Shown: piece by piece, positions 23,274 through 37,200 of the stretch
Numbering within the stretch: the first letter of the stretch is position 1
Layout: every line of letters starts with the position of its first letter
Assembly (NCBI GenBank): GCA_963575745.1
Contig: CAUYUJ010020275.1
Span: 53,821-117,820 of the forward strand
Direction of reading: 5' to 3'
Length of the DNA: 64,000 nucleotides
Origin: Prorocentrum cordatum
Taxonomy: Eukaryota > Sar > Dinophyceae > Prorocentrales > Prorocentraceae
Notes under the pieces: generated by a model
Told to the model about the DNA's origin: nothing
What the model saw: the letters and a program-made list of their open reading frames with translations, nothing else
The model's database searches: none
Position numbers and translations under genes: made by a program

Positions 23274-24029
23274 GGGCCGGACGATGGAGCCGGCAGTTCT
23301 CTGGACGACGACGGGCCCGAGAGGAGGAAGCGGATGCTCTCTCGGCCCGAGCGGCCGCCGGTGCCCGTCTCCCTGTCGACGGCGCCGCCCCTGCTGCTCC
23401 TCGGCCTGGTCGTGTCGGGCCTCCTCGGCGTCTGGGACGGGAAGAGCGAGCTGCCGCACGGCATCGTCTTTCAGGACCGGGTGCTCGGCGCTGGCGCGGG
23501 CGCCGGCCTGCCGCCTGGCCCGCCCTCGCTGCGGGGCTGCTGCGGGTCGCCTGCCGAGTTCCGCTGGGTGTTTCTGGACAGTGCCGAGGAGGCCACCGCG
23601 GGCACGCCGTTCCGCACCCGCGTCTTCGCTCTCGACGCGCGGGGGCGGCAGGCGCGGCCGTCGGACTGCGGCGAGCTGCGGGTCGACCTGGGGCTGAGCG
23701 GGCGCGCGCGGCTGTCCCGGGACACCTCGCCCACTGCGTGGCGGAATTCGGAGCTCGACCTCAACATCGAGAACGAGAGGGCCGAGGTCGTGGAGGCCGA
23801 GGTGCGGATCGAGGGGGGGGAGAGGGTGCTGCAGCACACCTCCCGCATCCGCTTCGCCTCCGGTCCTGCGCGAGGCTTCGCTCTGCGCCTGCGGCGGGCC
23901 TCATCCGAGGGTCAGCAGGCGGCGGGCGACGGCGACCCGCCGAGCGGCCGGTGGCCCCTAGGTGTCACGCTGGATGTGATCGTGTCCATGCAGGACCGGT
24001 TCGGCAACGCCGTCCCGCTGGACCTCGAA
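23274..24029 (+). CDS. GH47 gene exon: membrane anchor and stem
   Basis: Preceded by the TCC tract and CTAG acceptor. In frame it reads GPDDGAGSSLDDDGPERRKR before the first Met at 23,334. Hydrophobic residues STAPPLLLLGLVVSGLLGVW form the likely signal-anchor. The remainder (SPAEFRWVFLDSAEEATAG, SELDLNIENERAEVVEAEV) looks like a beta-rich lumenal domain, with VSMQDRFGNAVPLDLE at the end. Ends at GAA with a GA donor. An exon upstream of 23,159 may carry the true start. Confidence 0.7.
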
Positions 24030-25151
24030 GAAAAAAAAACGACATCAACGTAAACTTTTGGCGCTCCGCTCGGATTTCTTGGATCCGCGCTGGGCCCCTC
24101 CAGCGGCGCCTCTGGCGCCCCCCCTGGCGCTCTCCGCGCGCCCCTCCCTGGCGCGCTGAGCGCGCCAGGGGGTTGCGCTGGAGGCGCCGCCAGGGAGGGC
24201 CAGCGCGGATCCAAGAAGTCCGCTCGGAGCGCCAGAAGTTCATGTTTATGCGATTTGTTTCTTCTAGGACCGATCGCTGGGCGAGAGCCTGGCGCTGCGC
24301 TGCAACGACATCGAGGGGATCGACCTAACACCGCGCGACGGCGCGCTGCGATTCGGCGCCGCCTCGAAGGGCGTGGCAACGCTGCGCGGCCTGAGGCACG
24401 GGACCGTGGAGCTGTGGCTGGAGAGGATAGGCGGCAACAGCTCCATGCAAGAGCGACGCGAGTTCAAAACCCAGACCATGCTGGTCGTCACGTTCACGGA
24501 CCCTGCCGAGCCCACTGCGGTGATGCCCGCACGGCCCCGCGCGGAGAATCTCTCCCCGGCAGACGTTCGCTGGATGAAGCACGCCGCCAACGTGCGGAAG
24601 GAATTCCTCCACGCCTGGCACGGCTATCGCCGGTACGCCTGGGGCCGGGACGAGCTGGAGCCGGTGGCGAAGCGCGGCAAGGACACCTTCGGCGGCATCG
24701 GCGCCACGGTCATAGACTCGCTGACGACCCTGTGGCTGATGGGCCTCCAGGAGGAGTTCGCCGAGGCCCCGCCCCGCCTCGCCCCGTCTCGCAGACGCCG
24801 GGGCCGCTGCCGCCCCCGTCTGCCGCTCCTCTCGAGCACACCAGCTCCTCGCACGGGAAGGAAGAGGCACGGGGATCGTGGCCAGGATGTCGCGGGATCC
24901 TGTCCATGCCGATCTTGGTCCTGGCCCATGCAGGCCGTCGCCGATTCGCGCGGATAATCCACGCGTGGACGCTGGCCAAGATCGGCACTGCACGGTCCCC
25001 GTTTCCATCCCCTCCATCCGCCGCGGTCGCTTTCGCCGGGACCTCACAGGTCAGCGGTGCAGGGTCAGCCCAGAGAGGTCCCGAGGCCCCGGGTGGCCCA
25101 GGCTTTACTCCGCTTGCCGGAGCCCATGAGACAGCATGCAATTCATACATC

Positions 25152-25200
<49 letters not shown>

Positions 25201-28200
25201 TCGGTCCCCCCCCAGCGACCCCCCAAAACGCCCAAAACACGAAGCCGCGGTCTTGAGATGCTGGCACCGAACAGCCGCAGACACATGGTCTGTCACAGCG
25301 GGCTGTGACCCGAGAAGTATTCCTCCTCATCTTACTCTCCCTCATCCTCCCCCTCCTCTTCCATCTCCCCCCTCGCCTCCTGCTTCTCCTGTTCCTCGTC
25401 CTCCTCCTCCTCCTCCCTCGTCCTCCACCTTCTGTTCCTCCTCCTGGTCCTCTCCCTGTTTTCTTGCTCGGAGGCCACGAAACACTGTGTATCACAGGTT
25501 TTTCTGGTTTTTCTGGTCTGGGAACCAACGAAACATTGTGTATCACAGGTTTTTCTGGTTTTTCTGGTTTTCAGGTGCCGACAAACAGGAGGGGGGGTGC
25601 GGTGGGGCGAGGCCGCGGCGAGCATTTCAGCTCCAGAAACCAGAAAAACCAGTGATACACAATGTTTCGTTGGTTCCCAGACCAGAAAAACAAGAAAAAC
25701 TGTGATACACAGTGTTTTCTTGCTCGGAGGCCACGAGACACTGTGTATCACATGTTTTTCTGGTTTTCTGGTTTTCAGGTGCCGACAAACAGGAGGGGGG
25801 GGCGGTGGGGCGAGGCCGCGGCGAGCATTTCAGCTCCAGAAACCAGAAAAAACAGAAAAACCTGTGATACGCAGTGTTTCGTTGGTTCCCAGACCAGAAA
25901 AACCAGAAAAACCTGTGATACACAGTGTTTCGTGGCCTCGGCCGAAACCGATATGCTTGCGCGCACGGTGCCGCGGTCTTGAGATGCTGGCACCGAACAG
26001 CCGCAGACACATGGTCTGTCACAGCGGGCTGTGACCCGAGAAGTATTCCTCCTCATCTTACTCTCCCTCATCCTCCCCCTCCTCTTCCAGAACCCCCCTC
26101 GCCTCCTGCTTCTCCTGTTCCTCGTCCTCCTCCTCCTTCCTCCCTCGTCCTCCACCTTCTGTTCCTCCTCCTGGTCCTCTCCCTGTTTTCTTGCTCGGAG
26201 GCCACGAAACACTGTGTATCACAGGTTTTTCTGGTTTTTCTGGTCTGGGAACCAACGAAACATTGTGTATCACAGGTTTTTCTGGTTTTTCTGGTTTTCA
26301 GGTGCCGACAAACAGGAGGGGGGGTGCGGTGGGGCGAAGCCGCGGCGAGCATTTCAGCTCCAGAAACCAGAAAAACTAGAAAAACCTGTGATACACAATG
26401 TTTCGTTGGTTCCCAGACCAGAAAAACCAGAAAAACCTGTGATACACAGTGTTTTCTTGTTCGGAGGCCACGAGACGCTGTGTATCACATGTGTTTCTGG
26501 TTTTCTGGTTTTCAGGTGCCGACAAAGAGGAGGGGGGGGCGGTGGGGCGAGGCCGCGGCGAGCATTTCAGCTCCAGAAGCCAGAAAAACCAGAAAAACCT
26601 GTGATACGCAGTGTTTCGTTGGTTCCCAGACCAGAAAAACCAGAAAAACTTGTGATACACAGTGTTTCGTGGCCTCGGCCGAAACCGATATGCTTGCGCG
26701 CGCGGTGCCCGTGACGGATGGGCCGAGCGGATGAGTTCGTCAGCCTGGATGGCAGGCCAAAGTTGAGTTGTATATTCGTGCTTTGGGCGCTCTGGGGGGT
26801 CGCTGGGGGGGGATCGACAATACATATATATATATATATATACACGTGTCTGTTTATGGCTACTTATAAGATTGTGCACATTTTTTGTATACACATCTAT
26901 AGCTCCGCCATTCATTGTCGGCTACTGGGGGCCGTTTCCAGATCCTGGGACCATGAAGTAGTTCTTCATGATGAAAAGCCGGCCCCAGGGAAGGTGCCGA
27001 GAGACCCAAGGGCTGGAGACTCGTAAAGATCGAGCCGTCGGATATCTGGACGGACTCTGGCTGGTAGGAGATGCTGGTTCCTCGCAGGGCTGCTCACGAT
27101 CCGCTTTGATCCCCAGACGTCGCTTCCGACTTCGATCCCGTCCGAGCCGACGCGAAGCGAATGCCCTCTGGCCTGCAGGGGCCGAGCCCCATCCGCAGCC
27201 CCAGGACGACCCGATCCCGATCCGATGCCGCTGTGCGATTCGGGCGCGATCCGATCCGTTGCCCATCGATCCAGCTGCGCGATTCGATCCCTCCTCCTCC
27301 TCCTCCTCCTCCGCCTCCTCCTCCTCCTCCTCCTCCTCCTCCTCCTCTTCCTCCTCCCCGTCCCCCCTCCTGCTCCTCCTCCTCCTCCTCCTCCCAGCTC
27401 GAGCCCGCCGGGCCCCAGGGCCTCGCGCACCTCCGCCCCGGCCGCGCGGGCAGGCTCGAAGGGGCTCGACCCCCGCCCTCCTCCCCCGGCGCGCCCCCCA
27501 TCGTGCCCTGCCGCGGCGCGCTACGTGCGGCCCGTGCCTCGAGCTGCTTGCGTGCAGGGGGCGGCCTCTGGGAGGCGCCTGGGGGCGTTTGGCTCGAGCT
27601 GGGCCTCGCGGGGCCGCCAGAGGCCATCTAGGCCTCCTAGATGGGCGCCGCGTAGATGGTGTCGGAGGATAGCGCGGCATCGTCGATGCATCGGCGATGT
27701 GGCTCGATGTGGCGCCCGAGTTTCTCCACGCTGACAGCGCCGATGCCTCGCCGGCGTCGCAGATGCATCGCCGATGCATCGTCACTACGGCGCGGTCCTT
27801 GGACCCCACCTTTACAGAGGTCAGTATGTCAGTACCCATCGGTCGTTGCAAGCAGGTATTTTTGGATTCCCAGATTCCAATCTACTTTGAGCGCCTTCCT
27901 ACTTCAGTGATCGAGCGGCGTTACCTTTTCCGTCCTCCTCAGGGGGCGGGCGGAACCCGATCTATTTCCAACACCTTCCACTTCATGTTTCTACCTATTT
28001 CTTCCGATTGATGTGTATCGTTAGACCTGTCCCCATCCCCAGTGTCAAGAGAAGAAGAACCACCCCGACCTACACACCTTGGCCTTGACTAAGCGGCCCT
28101 AGGCGTTTACTAAACAGCCCTGCCCTCTGTTCGATTTCTTCCTTGGGTGCGTTCACTAAACGGCTTCGTTGTCGGGGTGATCAATCTGAGGGTGCTTTGT

Positions 28201-31200
28201 TCTGCTCTCTACAATTGGCCAGGCTCAGGGTTTCTCGACACCACCAGCCTACTGCCCCTTGGTGAGGATGGGTGCCACACAACCCGACGGAAACGGCATC
28301 CATTGTCGCCTAGGGAGGTCGGTCGGCCTGTGTGGAAAAGGTTGACCCCGTGGGAATGGGGATTTGTATATTGATGCTGAAGAGGCCTCCGGTCGGCGTC
28401 TGGGGGCTTCAGGGACCTCCGGAGAGTCCTCCTCCAGGGGACGAGAGATGATCCTGGCCGTCGGGCGTCGTTGTTTATCGAAGATGCCTCGGGGGACGTT
28501 TGCTTGGGGTGTCCCAAGACTATGCGGTGACCCCTCGTCCCCAAGCGGTGCAGTGACTTTTCCAAGTATTCGAGGTCGCATCAGCCCTGCCCCCCGCCAT
28601 GGCCAGTGTCAGGCTCGGCCAGAACGACCGTGCATCCTCTGGGGCTGGCGGCGAGTCTGAGGGGCGAGGTTATTGCAGCATCAGTGATGTCGTTGCACTT
28701 GATGTGGGTCGTCGGTTGATTTGGATCTTGGCTTGAGCTTCGCATGCTCGTGGACAGGATTCGGAGTCGCGCGAGCCCGTCGCCGATCCCTATAGGGGGC
28801 GGAGCATTCTGGAATTACCGCACGGTGCACCGCTCCAGCCCCGCTCCAGCCCCGCTCCAGCCCCGCTCCAGCCCCGCCTTCTATGACGCCCCCACCCGCC
28901 TTCTCGGACGGCCAGCCCGCTCACTCTGTCCCCTATGGATCGCCGCCACTGCTATTCGTTCTGCTGATCCAGCGCGGCATAGTCCTTCTGGAGGGGCGAT
29001 GGCTGTGCCCTCCCACGGGTCCTGGCCAGGTCAGCCCTGGCCCCGGTCTGCGTCGGCGGTATCCCGCCAGAGTGCAGTGAAGATCAGTAGTGATGATGAA
29101 GTGCAGCCGATGGGAGGGTAAAGACGATCCCCAGCTTTGGAGAGGTACCCTCACGTTCTTCGTGCTTGGGCTCTCCACCCGGGAATGGCCTCCGTCTGGG
29201 GCTCTGGGCTCTCGGCGAGGGGGCTCATCTGTTCTTGACCTGCGTTCGTTCGGCCTCGTTTTGACCATGCTTCCTCTTGGACTTGGCATCGCTCGGACGT
29301 GTGCATTTTTCCTTCGGCGAGGACCATCGAGGAGCATCCTTGATCTTTTGGCGAAGCAACACGCACGAAACTGAAAAAAGCACAGGGAATGGACGTCCGA
29401 GCGATGGCGAGAGGCCACCTGGAGGGGCTCGATGTGCACGCCATGTTGCTTGGTCGGCCAAGGAGCCAAGGGGTTCGGCGAAGGACTTCACTGCATAGAC
29501 GCTGCAACTCTGCACGAACGAGATGGGCACGGAAAGAATGGGTACCATGCTCAACAGCAGTTCCTGTTCATTCTGAACAAGACTCGCTGTCCGCGCCGCC
29601 GCGGCCTGTGTACATTTGAGACAGAAGGCCGCCTGCCCAACAGCGGCCGCTGTTGGTTTGGAACAACATTTGTTGTTGGGCATCGTACCCATTTTTTCGG
29701 TACCCATGTCGGGCGTCCAAAGCAACGTCCCACACATTGGGTAGCCGGGGCGGCCATGCACGGGACGCCCTGGCCAGCCAAGCGGCGTGGTGTTCACATG
29801 GCGCCCCTCCCGGCCGCCCCTGCGCCCTGGTGCCTTCGGTCTCGGGCCCGCACCGTTTTGGGCCTGGCGCCCCCTGCAGCTGCCTCGGCAGAACATTCCG
29901 AGGGTCTTGCGTCCTCCCGCAGCCGGCGCCCTTCCGTCGTGCCGCGGCCTCGCCCTCCTCCTCCTTGTCCTCGGCTCGTCCAGAGGACAGGGCCCATTCC
30001 GATCTGATCGATTCGATTCGACATCGATTCCGGCTGGCCGCGGCCGCCCCGACTCGACTCTGATTCCGTGCCGATGCAGCCTAGTTCGGCGCACATCTCG
30101 ATCCGATTCGATTTCCCGATATTCGATGCTGATTGCTCTTGGATGACGAGCGAAGAAACACGTGTACGAAAACGCGCTGCTATCCTCGTCCTCGCTGCCG
30201 CCCCGCCGCACCCCCGTCGCGAGGCTGCCGACTTCGTGCGCGACTCGCTGGACTTCGGCCTCGCCAATGAGCAGGTTTCGGTATTCGAGCTCACGATCCG
30301 GAGGGACGTGGGGCGGGTGCGGGACGTGGGCGGGGGTGGATGGTCTGAGGGGAGGGAGGGGGCTCCTGCGGGAGTCAGAATCGCAGGTTTTCAAACTTTG
30401 CCGGTTTGAAATTTTGACGCCTGCAAAGTTTGAAAGCTTGAAACAAGAAGCGGGGGTGAAGTTTGAAAGCTGAAAGTTTGAAGTTTGCAAGGTTGCAAGT
30501 TCTCGAGAGTTCTTCAGTCTTCAAACTGTCAATCTTTGCAACTTCAACCTTTCAAACTGCCAAACTTTCAGAGTTCAAATTTTTGAACTTTCAAACTTTG
30601 AAATTTTCAATATTTGAAGACTTGTTCAAACTCTGACACAGTGCCGCTTCAAACATTGAAAGTTTGAGAGTTTGAATTGTTGAATTTGAAGGATTCAGAG
30701 ATTGAAGGTTTGACAAGTTTGAAACATCTGCAAACTTTGAGACTTCACAGACTTTGCACAACTCGCGGGTGTTTGTCGGGACGTGCTGTGAACGTTTGCA
30801 CACATTGATTCTGGTGTCATCGGCGTTATCGAAAGGGATTCGGTTTTTCCGTGCGTACCTTTCGACTTCGCGCCATTGCAGAGGGAAGCGCTGCAAAGTT
30901 TTCACAAATGGTTTCCGGCGTCGCCGCCGTGATCGAGGGCGGATTTGTTTTTGGTATTGTCGTCGGTTGGGTGTTTTTTTTTCCTCGTGCGTACCGTTCG
31001 AGTTCGCGTCGCTCAGGGGGAACCGTTGTCATATTTTCGAACAGGAGGAGGACGAGGAGGAGGAGGAGGAGGCGGAGGAGGAGGAGGAGGAGAAGAACCG
31101 TCACATGTGACCCCTGTCGTCTTCACTTCTGGTGTGAGGCAGCCCGCGCGGGTGTTTGTCGGGACGTGTTGTGAACGTTTTTACACATTGATTCTGGCGT

Positions 31201-34200
31201 CATCTGCGTCATCGAGAGGGAATCTGTTTCTGGGTATGGTCGTCGATTGGGTGTTTTTCCGTGCGTGCCTTTCGATTTCGCGGCATTGCAGGGGGAAGCG
31301 CTGCAATGCTTTCAAAAATGGTTTCCGGCCTTGCCGGCGTGATCGAGGGCGGATTTGTTTTTGGTATTGTCGTCGGTTGGGTCTTTTTTCCTGCGTGCGT
31401 ACCTTCGAGTTCGCGTCGCTCAGGGGGAAACGTTGACAAATTTCCGAAAAGGAGGAGGAAGAGGAGGAGGAGGAGGAGGAAGAGGAGGAGGAGGAGGAGG
31501 AGAACCGTCACATGTGACCCCTGTCGTTTTCACTTCTGGTGTGAGGCTGCCCAGGGAGCTTCGGGAAGAGGGGGCGATGCGTTGAAATACGGACGGGCTG
31601 GGCCCTCTTAGGTCCTGTTGGGGTTCTCTGCAGGTCTTTTAGGGCCAGTTTGAGGCTATTCTGGATCCTTGTAAGTCCATCAGGACTGGTCAGCACAGCC
31701 TGACTGATCGAAGGCGTGCGTAGGTTAGCTCCTCGCCATTTCAGCCGTGAACTGATTCTTCCCTCAGAAACCACGTTGCCAGGGCAATCAGTGTCACAGG
31801 TAATCCCGTCATCGCACATTGTATTCTACTCTATATACCGCATTTGCCTCATCCGATGTCATCCGCTTCCGGTCCGGATCGAAACCTGTTTTTTCTGTCC
31901 AAATGGCCGATGCAGGAGGTTGGAGCCGAAACAGCCCCTCGCGGGCCTTCGTTTTGGCCGCAACACTGCCCAGGCCGTTCACCCTGGGATATTGCCCTTC
32001 TGCCTCGTTCGCCGCGTTCTTCTTCGTTTCTCTCTTAGCCTTCTTCTCTCTCTCTCTCTCTTTCTCTCTCTTAGCCTGCTGCCCTTCTCGGCTGTCCAGC
32101 ACGGCTGGATTTCTCTGCCCTCTTGTTCCCGCGCCCCTGCTCCACCCTGCTGCCGCTTCCACGCGGCGGCCTGGCAGCCATGGGGCGCAAGCGTGCTGGC
32201 CCGGCATCTTCCTCCTGGGACTCCGACGCTGATCCATTTGCTCTCCAACGGCGTCCAGGATCCGTCGACGGGAATACTGACCGCCGATGGGCTGGCTGGG
32301 ATGCTGCTCGCCTGGCGCGCCTTCGCGACGAAGGCCCTCTCCGTCTTCTTGATGAACTTTTGGGCTCGTTCCCCCAGGTCTCCGAACACGCCGACGACGA
32401 CTTGGCCGAACGCTGTCCAGAAGATCCTGGAGTTCCCCCCGACCTGCCCAGCCAGCTGGCGGCATGCTTGCGACGCGTCGACGTGCGCCCGGCTGCCGCT
32501 GACGAGAGCTGGATCACGCTTGCCACCGCGACCTCCTTGCTCTATGATTTCCCGCTGCCGCGTGTCTTCGCCCGCCACCAGATGCGACCTCCTCAAGTTC
32601 CACAGCGTTCCGATGACCAACCGTGGGCCACTCAGGCGGACGTCGCGCGGGAGCGCGCCGATGCCATCTTCTTGTCCAGGAAGACGTGCGTCACGTTCCG
32701 CTTCGTGGAATGGGTCGACCGGAGACTGCGCCTGCGCATGAACTACGCCAGCTTGCATCGCGAGGTTGTCTCGACCTACCTGGATGCCCACGTAGAAAAA
32801 GTGCGCCGAGACGCCTACGCGCTTGACGCTCATCGTCTTCTTCTGAGTCTAACTCCCAGCAAGTGCGTCCTCACCCTCGTGGCCGACGTGTGCCTCGACT
32901 GCTTCCTCCCCGCTGTTTTCGACGAGCATATGGCGCACGTGCGGCGACTGGACGGCGCAGGTTTGAGGCTTGACGCAGAATTTAAGATGGCCAAGCGCGT
33001 TATAGAGTACCAGACGGATAATACCGGCACCCTCAGGCAAGCAAGACCTTTCCACTGCTGCATGGCCGTTCGCGGAGCTCGCGGCCTGCACTTATGGATC
33101 ACTTGCGCCCGCAGGGGGCCACGGAGACCGGGCTTGCGTGCTACAACGTCATCCCGTCTATCTGTGCCCAGCGCCGGTCGTTGTGCGATGCCGACCCCTC
33201 GGGAGCCTCGAGACGGGGGTCAATGCAAACGGGGGTTAGCCAGGGCACCAGATCCTGCAGGATCCTGCGAAGCCCCCCTCTGGCTGACCCGGGTTAGCGA
33301 GCCGCTCGTGGCCGCGAGGCGGCCGCGCCTATTGGCTGACCCGGGTTTGCGAAGACCTGCGTTGCAGTTTCTTTCTCCTGCATTGCAGTTTCTGGTTTCT
33401 TGCTGACCCGGGTCTGGATAGACCCGGGTCAGAAGCTCCCCGAACCCCGCGCAGGGGTTGGTCGATTTCCTCTCGTTCGACAAGGGGGCCCGCCAGCGCA
33501 CGATGGGGCATCGCCGCGCTGGGCGCCGCCCGGCCGCAGGGCATTTTCCGGGCGCTCGGGGCCGCCTCCATGCCTCTCTGCGTCGCGACGTGGTGGATTG
33601 GCGGCTTGCGCAAGGGGGTGGAGGGAGGGGGGAGGGCTCCTTAGAAGGAGCCTGCTTCCTAGAGGGCGCGGGCCTTCTCTATAGACATAAGGCCGAGGCC
33701 TTCTAAGAGGCAGGGTGCTTCGAAGAAGCCTTCCCCCCTCCCCCCTACCCCCTCTTGCGCGCCGCCAATCTGCGTCGCGACATGGTGGAGGTGACTTCCG
33801 ATCCGCCTCACGAAAGGTGTGGTCGCGCTGGAAACTCCTGGGGCGAGTTCTCCACTAACTACTTCCTCTTCATCCTCCGTCTTTTCCGACCTTCCCGCCC
33901 TTGCTTCCCATTGTCACCGCCGCGCCGCCTTGCCATCTTGCGTTGGTCATCCGCGAGGTGGCACTTCACGAAAGAGCTCCCCAACAACCGCTTGGACTTC
34001 GTTTGCTTCGACCGCTGCTTGCAGTACGCTCTGAATCGGATCTCGGCTCTCCATTTCCTGCTTCCGGCAGAAGATCTGCCTTTGCGAGCCCATCGCCACC
34101 TGTGCCTGGAGGACGACGCGGTGCTCACCCGGTTCAGCCACGGCGGCTCCGCTGACGTCTTGGAGTCGATCGTGTACGGTGCGACCCCGCTCTGCCGTGA

Positions 34201-37200
34201 CCGTTTGGTGTGCTTATTGTGAGCTCGTGATGTCGCGAAGCATAGCGCTTGGACCCGGCTCTTCGGCTCGGCCCCGCCCAATCTCTTGTTTCTGCAATGG
34301 GCCAGGGCTCTCGGCGTCTCCCCGCGCCCGTCCGTCCAGTTCTTCGCGTGCACCGACTCCGACGCATTCACGGACGCCGTGACCCGCATCGCGCGGTGGT
34401 TTTCCACCCCACGCGCTCACCGGAGAGGCGATTCCGACAGGAAGCCCGGAGAGGATAATCACCGCTCGTTCACGACGGCGCCCCGCGCGCTGCTCACCGA
34501 GGCGCGCGCTGCTGACGTCCTCAACATGACCGTCCACCCCATGCGCACCTCCTTGCTCCGTTGGGGCGTTGTCGCTCGAAGGTGGGACACCGTCGGCCTG
34601 CAGGTGCCCGCCGCTACCACGATTGTCGAGAGCGGCTTCTAGGTCCATCAGGTGGTGATGTTTGAGAAGCAACAGCGGAGCATCTCCGAGAGGTTCTGTC
34701 AAACCACCACCTTGCGTGCACATAGCGTCCTCGACGGTTCTGGTTCGCCAGCTCGTTCGTTCATCAGTCTTCCGCGTACCTCGTCCTCCTGGTTCGTTTG
34801 CTTCTCCTGCCTCTTTGAGTTCATGATGTGCCCCCAGGTCCTCCTCGCAGAGCGTCTTTGATGATTCCCAAGGCACTTTGCAACCTCGCCCGCGCCGTTG
34901 CCATGCCCTTGAACTACTCCCTTCTGCGCCAGTACGGTTGCCCAGGCCCGCGCCAGAAGGACGCTGGCTTTTTGGCGCTTCTCGATGCGGCCGCTCACCG
35001 TTTGCGGGCGGCAACAGGCTCGGGCTCCGGGGAGGCGCGCGACGCTGAGATGCTCTTCTGCAGCTACCTGGAGCGACGCGGCCGCGGTGACCGATTGAGC
35101 CGCCCCCCATGGCAGCGGTAGCCTCCTCTCCTGGGTGCGCTCACCGCCGATGCATTCGTGCAGCTGCACGCGTCTGAACTGCGAAATGTCCGTGCCCCTT
35201 GCGCGGAATTGAGGCCACTCGAGTCTCATCTGTGCCCCTGTACTTCCCTCCTCGCGCCCTGCAGCCGCCCTCGGCTCAGAGCGCTTCCCGTGGCTGTCGG
35301 CTACATCTCGCCGCTTTCCGCGCCCTCGCACTCGGCCCCCACGCGCCGTTGGTTGCCGAACCTCGCGGCCCCCCCAGACGCCGAAGCTATGGGCGGTCTC
35401 TTGGTTCCGACTTTGACGGATCCGTTCATGGACGGGCATGCCGAATACATCCAGGCTCTCTGTCTGCGCATCCGCACCGCTGTGCACGCCGCAGCGGGCC
35501 AGCACCAATGAGCCGCTCCGCGGTAATTGGAGCAACCTCTTCCAGAATACGCGAGCATGCAATGTCCTCTTCGACTTGGAGGCCATCTACGCCGGCACCG
35601 ATACCAAGGGTGAGATCGACGAAAAGGCGAGGGTCTAGCTCTGCCCTGCTCTTGCGCACTCTGAACGGCCGTCTCGGCGAGCCGCTGCTTTCTGCTGTCT
35701 TCCGCATTGCGCCGTCGGTTCTTTCCGCCATAGACACTTCGCGGTTCATCAGAGATCGGCGCTAGCCGTGACCGCCGTTCAGCGTCTGGGCTCAGAGCGC
35801 AAGCGATATCACTTCAGGCGGCGCGGACCTTCGACGCCATGCTTTCGGACGAGGCGAGCGATTGGACGCTCGAGAAAGCTTGCGATGAACACGCCCTCTA
35901 CCCTACGGCGGCAATGTTTCCCAGGCTGTACCACGACGCGTGCTCTTTCCTTGCCCAGACCTTCGCGCTTGCCACCCGTGCGTTTGCTCAGCCTTTCGAG
36001 AATAACTACTTGGCACTCCTGCGCTGCGCATTCCAAACATTTGACGGGAAAGCACCGTTCGCGATCGGCAGGATGTCCCTCCTAGTAGCGATATCCGGAG
36101 GTGCAGAGAGCATTCTCATGAAGTTCGCCTACAACACGTTGAAGTCCGAATTGGTGCAGCAGGCCCTGCAGAGTGCAGAACCGGTGTGGTGCAAGGATCT
36201 TGCAAAGTATGCCTTCGCGTCCACGTCTGGAGCTAACGACGAGGGGATCCTTGAGCATGGGCGCAAGGCGAATAAGCCTTGTGGACTACGCTCCTTCCAC
36301 GAAGAAGTCGGGGATGCCGTCTCCCGCTTGACCAACCAGGACATGGGCAAGCTCCGCCCGCGGCAGGTGATCACGATCGGCAACGCAACCCTGGCTCCGG
36401 GGAAAGATTTTGGAAGTTCCTCACGCAGCGTCTCCGACCTCAAGATTACCATGTCCGCGGCAGTCCAAGGAGACACGTGCAACTTCTTCTTGCCCTTCAC
36501 CTCCGAGGGGGAGTCCTCCCGGTGGGGCGTGGGCATCTGTCCCGACGCCCCGGGTTTTGACCTCAAGCGCGCGAACAAGCTGACGGCGAAGGATTCTTTG
36601 CCTGCCTTCCTGGCGGAACGATTTGTCGATGCATCGCGTGCGCTCCCTGCGTTATTGTTTGCTTGGTATCGTTCTTTCTTTCCTCCCCTCTTCCCTCCGT
36701 TCGCTGCCCTGCCGCTCAGGACGGTGCCATCATGTTCCTGGAGACTACGCCGCAGACGCGCGTCTTGAAGGTGCTGGGCCACGACCTGCGCGGAGCGGAT
36801 AATATTCAACTTGGACGTGGACTCGCGCTATTGCGGCGACCCTGGAGAGCAATGGCAAGACCGCCATCGAGCGGTTCGTTTCGTGGGTGGGCCGTGAGAA
36901 AGCTACCGACGACCCAGTGTATGCTTACCTGCGCGGCAAGAAAGACTTCAAGTACAATGCCACCTGTGCTGCCGTCTGGTGCTGTTCCGAATCCTTGCTG
37001 GCGTGGCTCAATCCGCAGTATGAGGCCATTGTGGTTGAAGCGTCTTGCGCCGGTGCTCTGTTCTTTCATGCGTTTCTGCTCCCCCCATTTTTCCGCGCGC
37101 CTTCCTCGCGGGCGTTCGAGCGTTCGCGCGCGCTGTTCCATGTCCCGCGCGCGCAGATGTCCTTCAAGAGCAACCCTGTCTATGCGCTCATGGCGTTCTG

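Noticed and set aside
24766-24957. Continuation of the mannosidase frame beyond 24,765
   Set aside because: Family similarity stops exactly at a GC donor, and the next exon restores the alignment, so the rest is intron.
25300-26050. Frames containing repeated ETLCITGFSGFSGL-type peptides
   Set aside because: Come from a duplicated hairpin-forming DNA repeat, open on both strands.
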